Positions 56,840 to 64,000 of a stretch of DNA of 64,000 nucleotides are shown piece by piece. The DNA comes from Argyresthia goedartella (lineage: Eukaryota; Arthropoda; Insecta; Lepidoptera; Argyresthiidae): assembly GCA_949825045.1 (NCBI GenBank), contig OX463816.1, forward strand, positions 12,023,579 to 12,087,578, read 5' to 3'. The first letter of the stretch is position 1. Each line of letters starts with the position of its first letter. The notes beneath the pieces were generated by a model. That model saw only the letters and a list, made by a program, of their open reading frames with translations, made no database searches and was not told the origin of the DNA. Made by a program: the position numbers and the translations under genes.

Positions 56840-57760
56840 TTAATATTAAGGGATATAAGCCACTCGGTGGCTTCGTCATCATGCTTGATCAGGTCCTCGG
56901 GAGGTCCCCCGGTATATCGCGTTTCTGGGCATTCAGAGATAATATGTTGGATGTCTTGTACTTCAATTCCGCAGGTACAAGCAGGGGAGTCTATCCAGCC
57001 GCAGCGATGTTTATATTGGGCACAGCGTCCATGCGTAGTCCCGTGCGTAGTCTGTTGAAGTTACACCAGTCGCGCCTCGGCAGCTGGGACCCCTTTATTT
57101 TTGGAGCCTGGAACAAGATCTGAACCCAATTTGCCGGCCATTGTTGAGTTCCATTGTTGCGACCATTGTTGCATGAGGTTGGAGTCTTCTTGCAGCAGAT
57201 TTATTGCGATTTTGTTTGGTGGGTTTCTGGATTCAAGACGGTGCTTAGTGGTGTCCATAAACTCTGGGCGTATGAGAAGGCATTGGTGGTCACGAATCTT
57301 GCGGGGCTCCTTAGGAGAGCGTGCTTTATCCTCAAGTCAGGGGGAGGAATGCTGCAGAGCACTGGTAGCCAGTGACATGGGGTGGAGTTCAAGGTACTGG
57401 AGATGCATCGCATGGCCTTGTTGAGTTCCACGTCTACCTTGTTGGTGTGGGAGTTTCCCAACCAAACCGGTGCGCAGTATTCAGCCGTCAAGTACACCAG
57501 CGATAAGGAAGAGGTGCGAAGCACGTCGGCGTTCGCGCCCCAGGAGGTATCCGTAAGCTTTTGTACTATATTGTTGCGAGACTGGAGCTTGCGTGCAGTA
57601 CCAGCTAGATGTTTTTTAAAAGTGAGAGAGCGGTCCAGGGTGACGCTAAAGTACTTAGGAGTAAAGTTCTGGTTTAGTATGGAACCTCCGAGTACCACTT
57701 TAAGCTCGCGTTTGGCTAGTTGATTGAATAGATGGAAACATCTGACCTCTGTTTTGCATG
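56840..57760 (-). pseudogene. LINE reverse transcriptase C-terminal relic, family 4 (-)
   Basis: The minus strand reads FTPKYFSVTLDRSLTFKKHL, ARKLQSRNNIVQKLTDTSWG, EYCAPVWLGNSHTNKVD and LPVLCSIPPPDLRIKHALL. After stops and a shift come RCAQYKHRCGWIDSPACTCG and HIISECPETRYTGGPPEDL. The last block resembles the C-terminal Cys/His motif found downstream of many LINE reverse transcriptases. It is intronic to SPATA20 and in antisense orientation. Several frame breaks make it inactive. Confidence 0.8.
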
Positions 57761-58768
57761 AACTAGGTGTTAGTGGCCAAATTTCTAAATACTTTCTTAA
57801 TTCTTCTATGTGTTCAGTTAGTGTGCGTTCCAGATTTCATTAGTAATTCTAACGTCAGTTCTTGATCTGAAAAAGAAGAACGTTGTTATTTTATGCCTAA
57901 GCTATCTGAGACTTGATAATTAGGCCATATGTTAGGTTAGGTTATTTTAGTGGCTTTTAAAACCTCAGTGTTCACCAGGCCAACGAAGGTCAATGAACGG
58001 CCGATGTTGCCATCTTAACTACTTTGTAGCTAGATCTAGCAATTTTATGGGGTCATTTAGTTAAGTACTAAAATTTTTGGAAGTTTCATACATTTGACTA
58101 CTTTTTGAGGACTGAACTTCCCTACATTTAGTTACTTTAGGTGGTAAAATTTACTAATCTGGCTACTTTTTGAGCGGCTGGTTTACTGGGCTCTGATTAT
58201 GTTAACAAATACGCAGTAACCCCCGCCCCAAGGCGCCAGTTTTTGCTCAGCGCTCATAACTCGTGAGGTGAGGTATACCTACTGATATTATTGCAATGAA
58301 AGTAAGTAACCCTGAGAAAAAAGGATACTTTTATCCTGCAAAAATGAATGGAGCCAGCTACCTAACCTAAAATCCTGGCAGAAAGGAAATTCGCCCGGCT
58401 AACAGCTGCAGTCAAAGGTCCGAAAACATTTCGAAGATATTTGTTTGAATTGTGATGGGAAACAAAGCACAGGTTACAGCCAATATCGCAAAACAACGAC
58501 ATGAACCTCATAATTGTATTAGGGCACTGTTACTTACCGAGCATTGACTGCAGCAGATGCCGCAGTTTATTTTCTGTTAAAAAGTCTCCAATGCCATATT
58601 TCACATCGCTCTTGAGCACAAACACTACTTCTCTGCACGACATCCATGTTGAAACTGGCAGAATAGGAGAAACAGTTTGCGCTTGCGAGAACAAGTATAA
58701 GAAGTCACTTTGTAATTTTATCTAAGAATACTTTGTCAAAACATCTACTTCGTATTTTGTTAGTATAT
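57761..58768 (+). other. SPATA20 intron 4, no other feature
   Basis: I see no exon-like frame with acceptable splice borders. Several loosely repeated phrases around 58020-58180 ('...TAGTTACTTT', '...GGCTACTTTTTGAG') hint at a short degenerate tandem stretch. Confidence 0.35.
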
Positions 58769-58936
58769 AACGTTGCTGTATCAACAACATCATTTAGCCG
58801 TTATAACAACTGTTATTTTGATAGATTAAACTTTGCTGTAACATCACTTCATAACGTTGCCGTGTCAACAACACCATTTAGCCATAGTAACAACGCCTAT
58901 TTTGATAGATTAAACTTTGCTACAATATCACTTCAT
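58769..58936. repeat. Two-copy direct repeat of an 84-bp unit
   Basis: The unit starting AACGTTGCTGTATCAACAAC and ending TCACTTCAT occurs at 58769-58852 and 58853-58936, with about 85-90% identity. A third start (AACGTTGATAAG) follows. Since 84 is a multiple of 3, an 81-codon frame survives across both copies. Confidence 0.8.
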
Positions 58937-59277
58937 AACGTTGATAAGTTTACAACGTGCCGTTGTTATCCCGTTTAAATATTTTTAACATAGTTACCGT
59001 ATCTACGTGTCTTAAGCTAAAATAACAAAAATAATTTCAACAATAAAAAAATTGTCACAGCCACTATGGGCCTATAGCTGCAGCGACGATGCACTTACGT
59101 GCGGTAACAATAAAATTCTAACAAAGCTTTTATTGTCGCTTTGTTAGCCGATTTTTCTCTGAGTGTGACAACAACTATAACGTGACTTCCTCTGATCGGG
59201 TGATTTAAAACAAGAGCTGTTTGAGGTTACTTTTAATATGTTTGTTGAAAACTGATACTAAATTAAATAAAACTAGA

Positions 59278-59520
59278 TAATGGCTGCCTACGAAACCAAG
59301 GGTCCCGGGTTCGAGTCCCGGTGGGGGCAAATATTTGTTTGATGAGAACGGATGTTTGTACCCTAGTCATGGTTGTTTATCTATCTAAGTATAATATTTA
59401 TCTATATAAGTATGTGTATCGTTGTCTAGTACCCAAGATACAGGAATCCTAGTTTGGGGCTAGATCAATGTGTGTATATGGTGTCCAAGGTATTATTATT
59501 ATTATTATTATTATTATGTT
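59278..59520 (+). repeat. tRNA-derived SINE, copy B (+), ending in (ATT)n
   Basis: The head 'CTGCCTACGAAACCAAGGGT' and 'CCCGGGTTCGAGTCCCGG' (perfect B box) matches the minus-strand copy at 31192. The body includes 'GCAAATATTTGTTTGATGAG', 'GTATCGTTGTCTAGTACCC' and 'CTAGTTTGGGGCTAGATC' and ends in an ATT microsatellite at 59493-59518. It is the most complete SINE in the window. Confidence 0.8.
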
Positions 59521-59859
59521 TTTAGGTCTCAAAATATTATTAAACGTGATTACATTCTTGAAGTGATACGGAAAAATGGGGTTTTCTTCGAATCCATATA
59601 CTCCACTATAAAGTCATCTACAGATTTAATTTTTGGGCTTACGTTTATTGAGTATATGATTAAGATTCTCACTGAAGGAAAACACGATTGCATGAAAATT
59701 TCTCGATATAATTTAATCACGAAAGTACCTCTAAATTGTTTTATTTTTTCCTGTAATTCTATAATCCTAACTAATTTCATAGCGGAATTGCATTCAAAAT
59801 GTGGATATTTTGTATTCGTGAACTCTCCTTGAAAATATTTTTGACAAAATGGCGTTATA

Positions 59860-60000
59860 TTTTTTACGTGGTTTTGCGCTTCGTTATTTTAATTTAAATC
59901 GAGCGCATTGTTTGTTCTCTCTTTTCTTTCTTATGTAATTAACGCTGTCACTTGTATGTATTGTGTATTGTGACTACATGAATAAACTTACTTACTTTCG
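59860..60000 (+). repeat. Probable LINE 3' tail ending in (ACTT)n
   Basis: 'TTCTTATGTAATTAACGCTG' and 'GACTACATGAATAAACTTAC' are followed by TTACTTACTTT, a polyadenylation-like end with a short tandem tail. The coding part upstream is unrecognisable. Confidence 0.4.
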
Positions 60001-60034
60001 CTATCATTCGTATTCCTTTCATATATTTTTTTGG

Positions 60035-60365
60035 TTTATGTTGAAACGATCACCAAAAACGACCCTATTTTACTAACAATAAATTCGAAACGACCGCCAG
60101 AATTAGTTAACGACCACCAAGTTGTTTGGATAAATGAACACCAAATTTCTTTTCATGTTTTGTGTACTTAAGTTTATGTTTTAAGTATTTTTATTTGTTC
60201 TTATATGTTCAAAGTAACACAAAGGATAAAGGGGGCTTCGCTTTGCTCACCCAATTTACCCTTCACTTGAGCTACCGCAGTATTTTGCCCTGATATTTTC
60301 TGCAACTTTTGGTGATCATTTACCCATTTTGGTTAAGAAAAAAATATTTTGGTGGTCATTTAAAT
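60035..60365. mobile_element. Element with repeated GACCACCAA / TTGGTGGTC motifs
   Basis: Left-side motifs ACGATCACCAAAAACGACC, CGACCGCCAG and CGACCACCAA recur in reverse on the right as TTTTGGTGATCATTTA and TTTTGGTGGTCATTTA. The arrangement of many short inverted subterminal motifs around about 330 bp suggests a non-autonomous DNA element. It lacks clear terminal duplication. Confidence 0.5.
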
Positions 60366-60599
60366 TGTTCTCTATATTTTTTGTTATCACCTTAACCGAA
60401 GCTTCTCTACTGTACGCCTGTAAAGTTTTTTGTGATAAGCCACAGGCGTCTTTCCAATTTCCTACAAAACACGGAAAAGCCGCACACAAGCCATCCGTTC
60501 CATTCCATTCGGTGTGTTTATTTCATTCATTTACAAGGCACACGGTTGTCTCGCCTTTTGATTAGGTACGTAAATATATTTATACAAAACACAAAATCA

Positions 60600-60820
60600 T
60601 CATCACACACACCCTGTCGCCCCCTAGCAGTGGTAAGGCGTATTAGTACTCTACTCTACGGCCCCAGTTTTAAGCCCGATCTTGAACCGTCTGCTCTAAC
60701 TCCGTCCAGTCTGAGGTTACGGTTGGTTGCGGCCTCTTTCTCCGTTGAACGCTCACGTGGTTTTGGGGCTAACTTTCTTACGTTGAATACAAGGAATCGC
60801 TTCGCTTCCTAGACAATGCA
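60600..60820 (+). pseudogene. Possible retroelement coding fragment
   Basis: A frame reads LAVVRRISTLLYGPSFKPDL, then LTPSSLRLRLVAASFSVERS and GANFLTLNTRNRFAS, ending at a stop near 60810. It is GC-richer than its surroundings and looks like the C-terminal end of a retroelement or other protein, but I cannot name the family. It lies within SPATA20 intron 4, about 90 bp before exon 5. Confidence 0.3.
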
Positions 60821-60901
60821 TTCTTTACCAGCCAGCCAGCCAGGGGATTTGGACCCTTCATAAGTCCCTCGTTTCATGACATTAATTCCCTGACTCCGCA
60901 G

Positions 60902-61041
60902 TGCTCAGCCGCATCAGACCGGTGGGCGACATTCCGACAGCCTACGTCTGCCGGCGGTTCGCCTGCTCGCTGCCAGTGACAGACGTGAAGCAACTCGAGA
61001 CTCTGCTGGACGAACCGCCGCAGAAGACCAACCTCAACTAA
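60902..61041 (+). CDS. SPATA20: SPATA20-like protein, exon 5 (terminal)
   Basis: CTCCGCAG precedes 60902. The split codon G|TG joins exon 4 as DAPAVLSRIRPVGDIPTAYV, then CRRFACSLPVTDVKQLETLL, matching human TAYVCENQACSVPITDPCEL. The TAA stop is at 61039-61041. Joined exons 1-5 total 2241 nt (747 codons with stop) and keep one frame. No AATAAA was seen close downstream. Confidence 0.93.
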
Positions 61042-61149
61042 ATTGTGGAGTTACGTATTATACTAATATTTATTCTGTTTCTGTGACGTTGGGCCCTTCT
61101 GTAGGCGCTGCGGCAACTAAATTATGTCGATGTTGGAAGAAAGATCTGA

Positions 61150-61290
61150 ATTTATCAATGTACATTTTGATTGCGATTGCGACCGTTTTTGAAGTGTTTG
61201 AATGAACTAAATCGAAAGTTTGACAGATTTACATTTAAAAATTGCAATCAAATTCCAAGTCGCAATACCTGTCTGGAGATACAGAATCCG
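61150..61290 (-). repeat. Repeat related to the left flank of the 10.4-kb minisatellite
   Basis: The reverse complement contains CTTGGAATTTGATTGCAATT, TGTCAAAC, TTAGTT and AAAAACGGTCGCAATCGCAA in the same order as 18945-19040 (CTTGGAATTTGATTGCAATT ... AAAAACAGTCGCAAAACGCA). In 18.9-19.0 kb this runs straight into the first minisatellite unit; here it does not. Confidence 0.6.
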
Positions 61291-61464
61291 TCTACAGCTT
61301 TGCCGACATCATTCTGAACAACTTTACCCATATATTTTTTCGGTTAATTATCTGAAACGTGTAGTCTGTCCTGTGTAAGGCTACTGGTTGGCTTATTTGG
61401 CTGGATGGCCCTAGGAATGTTTGTCATTTATCTTCGCAGCTATGTATGTCTACACACTTAAGGT

Positions 61465-63128
61465 ATCTTATCCACTACACCGTGCCATACCTAGACCGTG
61501 CTAGTACGTATCAACAGCGTATCATACCCCCACATAACGGGTTTAGCGACCCTACTATACGCGTACCGTATTCTCTGTATTGAATGAAAGTATGAGAATG
61601 TGCCGATTTCTGAATTGAGAATTTCACTGATCAAATACTTAATTATCGTTCCGTCTCTGCAGAAGTCACAAAAAATAACGGTGCCCACTACACGGTTCCG
61701 TGACAGTCGCGCGCCGTGCGCTTATCGTGTCCGCACCGGCAAAATATTGTTGCCGACAATTGACAACATTTAATTTTTGTTTAGGTAAAAAGATTTAATG
61801 TTCATTGTGATATATTTGAATGCTTAATACGAAACACATTTAAATATTTTTTTCTATTCATTCGTTTTAACCTTACAATCCCCCATGCCTCATATGACGC
61901 TCGCCTCGAGTACCGTCCGTCCCCCAAGCGTCATATGACGCTCTCGCTCCCGCGCTTTTTTAAACCGGTATATTTTGGCCAATTTTTGTCATGTTGGTAC
62001 TGTTAAAGATTTTCCAGACGCTCAATAAGACAAAGTCTATAATCCGATACAATTGTCTATGGTCATTCATAGAAAAAAATATTCCAAACGTGCCTCAAAA
62101 AAAACACTTTTTCGAGGACTTTTTTTTGGAAAATTTCAAACGCTGAAATATTGAACAGTTTATATAAGAACACACTAATGTTTTTATTGTTTTGATAGGG
62201 TAATGTTATTTAGATTACGTAGGTATCAAATAACATGTATATGTTGTTGATGTTTTTCTCATGTCTGCTAGATTTGTGTCGAGAAGGACCATTTTCATAG
62301 ATGTCTGTGATTCTCATGTCGGTACAATAATAAAGGAAGGTCACTGTGACATTAGTTTTGCATTGACTAAGAGACGGTTTCATTAGCTACTCATATTTAG
62401 CACTCTCATAGTTCTAAGAGTTACCATTTCAACATAATCACTTGATACGTCAGTCAAGTGTCGCGCGCCGCGCGGGCTTAAGTGTGCCTGGGGGACGAGC
62501 TGTGTCGGCGCCAAGTGGCTGGGGGTGCGAGGGGTTAAAGATACTTTGAAAATAATTTAGATATCGAGGATGTAGGCAGAAGAACTACAAATACCTTTGC
62601 CTAGCATTAAAAAATACTAGCCGACACTAGCTGCCAAATATAATATTTAGCATAACCATGCGTTCGATTTCGTCCACCTACACCCGCATAAAATTAACAG
62701 AAGAATAGCACTATACAAGTTCTACGCCTGCAAAAGAGATAGCATGTAAGGTGGGCTCATGGCGGGCGTCAACTGAGATAACATTCAACTTTCTGGGACA
62801 GGCAAAGACAAAGCCTTGACAATGACATTTTTTTATTTTCTGGCAAAGGTACCATGGTCCATTATGCCAACATCAACTTGTTCCAAAAACTCAAGATTTA
62901 AAAATTTATTTAAATATGAAAAATCAAAATTTTGGAAAATGATTAAATGAAAATCCCTTAAGCCCTCGGCCAACTTTCGATTTAGTTATTAAAATTAGGG
63001 GGTTAATAATTTCGGTGTCGGTGATGGAACAGTGTAGTGGGCATAGACTTTTCGATACAAATAATTTATCTTGCCTGACACGCTCCTTGTACGATCATGG
63101 TACGATACGGTGTAGTGGGCAGTCACCT
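61465..63128. mobile_element. Possible nested TIR elements (CCCACTACACCG motif)
   Basis: CCACTACACCG occurs at 61472 and CCCACTACACGG at 61683. The inverse GTGTAGTGGGC occurs at 63031 and 63110. The pairing of inward motifs at both ends suggests a DNA transposon or two related ones. No transposase frame is visible. Confidence 0.4.
61867..62538. mobile_element. Candidate piggyBac-like MITE flanked by TTAA
   Basis: TTAA at 61867 is followed by CCTTACAATCCCCCA. The right end reads TGGGGGTGCGAGGGG followed by TTAA at 62535. The roughly 670-bp interval therefore has imperfect ~15-bp inverted termini between TTAA sites, the target signature of piggyBac elements. TCATATGACGCTC occurs twice near the left end. 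There is no transposase frame, so it would be non-autonomous. Confidence 0.5.
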
Positions 63129-64000
63129 TACCTAATTAAATTATGTAGTGTATCTAAGTACAACACAGTGTTTTAACCGTACGGTCCGAAATTACCTAAA
63201 TAAAGCTTTATATCAATTAGGTAGGACCGAAGTTAATTGTTAACAATATGTTTTAAGAATCGTGTGGTGCCCACAGGACTAAGTCCAAGAAACTGATTTA
63301 TTTCGTAAAGTTCTTGACTAATTTAATTTACCTACCTTCAATAGTTTATAGGTGTTGATATCATTAGGAAAAAGTATGTCGATGTACTTTGACTCTCGGA
63401 CACAAAGTCGAAAAATTTATTAGCTTTTGGTTTTAATGCAGTACCTACAGTGGGCCTAGGAGTATTTATTGTTTTTAGAGTGTATATGTAGTAATAGTAA
63501 TTTATTGAATTAGTGTTTTTCGGTATTATGAGGTGGACCTCGAGTAAACAATAAAATTCGTGATTGTGTCGAGATTTGGTAGTCTGAGTGTTGTGATAAT
63601 TGATGAGGTGAGAGTATGTTCAAAATTGATAATTTTTTATTATTTTTGAGTTAAAATTATTTTTGTATTTATGGTATATGTTATTCAATAAACGGTACGA
63701 TTTGATATGAAAATGCAATTACAGTTTTGTTTGTATTCCATAAGATGATAGACATTGCTAGGTCGGACTCTCAGGTTATGTTAGGGAGGTTGAAGTTAGA
63801 GGAGTTTATAAAATAAAAAGAAGGTTTTATCAAGATAGTCATTTACTGCCTCAATGTGATCATCACATAACGATGTTAGTTAGCATAAGGATTATAACGT
63901 TATCACATCAATAATATTTTTTCGTAAACATTGATTATTCAGCTGAAGGCCGCAAATGCGGACCTATTGGAGCTTGACACATGTAGATTTGAAGAAAATG
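63129..64000. other. No supported gene
   Basis: AT-rich sequence up to the window edge. An AATAAA at about 63687 could be a polyadenylation signal of an unseen feature, but nothing coding supports it. Confidence 0.4.

Noticed and set aside
59282..59335. tRNA gene (plus strand)
   Set aside because: Same reasoning: the SINE body continues to an ATT tail and no full cloverleaf is formed.

Overview
The window is animal nuclear DNA, most likely from a moth or butterfly. Genes are split by long introns with GT-AG borders. Intergenic DNA is AT-rich and dense in decayed non-LTR retrotransposons, tRNA-derived SINEs, MITEs and tandem arrays. Several dispersed repeats resemble ones common in Lepidoptera, such as the 'TAGGGTTCCGTA...' hairpin repeat and the 'CCTTAGGGGTTGAATTT' repeat. 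The species cannot be named from the sequence.

Two cellular genes are supported. (1) On the minus strand, three exons (32446-32192, 18704-18606, 17692-17627) join in phase 0. They encode the first 140 residues of a rhomboid-like intramembrane protease with N-terminal EF-hands (RHBDL1/RHBDL3, Drosophila rhomboid-4 type). The catalytic membrane part was not found and probably lies left of the window or in unseen exons. (2) On the plus strand, five exons from 50701 to 61041 encode a complete 746-residue SPATA20-like protein: a DUF255 thioredoxin-like domain with a CHWC motif, then an alpha/alpha-barrel region.

Layout. 1-17.6 kb: repeats and unassigned DNA, with a cluster of perfect palindromes (2.76-3.24 kb), a giant foldback nested in an older repeat (6.4-7.1 kb), five copies of a 283-bp tandem repeat (11.85-13.26 kb) and a 410-bp TIR element (16.2 kb). 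17.6-32.4 kb: the rhomboid-like gene, whose first coding intron (13.5 kb) holds a 10.4-kb minisatellite of 44/45-bp units with a ~3.04-kb higher-order period. 33.2-33.9 kb: exactly 16 copies of a 43-bp unit upstream of that gene. 35.9-50.3 kb: a graveyard of LINE, SINE and mariner remnants, several nested. 50.6-61.0 kb: SPATA20, with a partial copy of exon 3 inside intron 3 and a LINE remnant and MITEs inside intron 4. 61.4-63.1 kb: apparently nested inverted-terminus elements. 63.1-64 kb: nothing recognised.

The two genes have no evident functional link. The main interest is structural: tandem arrays, palindromes and nested insertions. All family assignments come from reading motifs by eye; no database search was possible.
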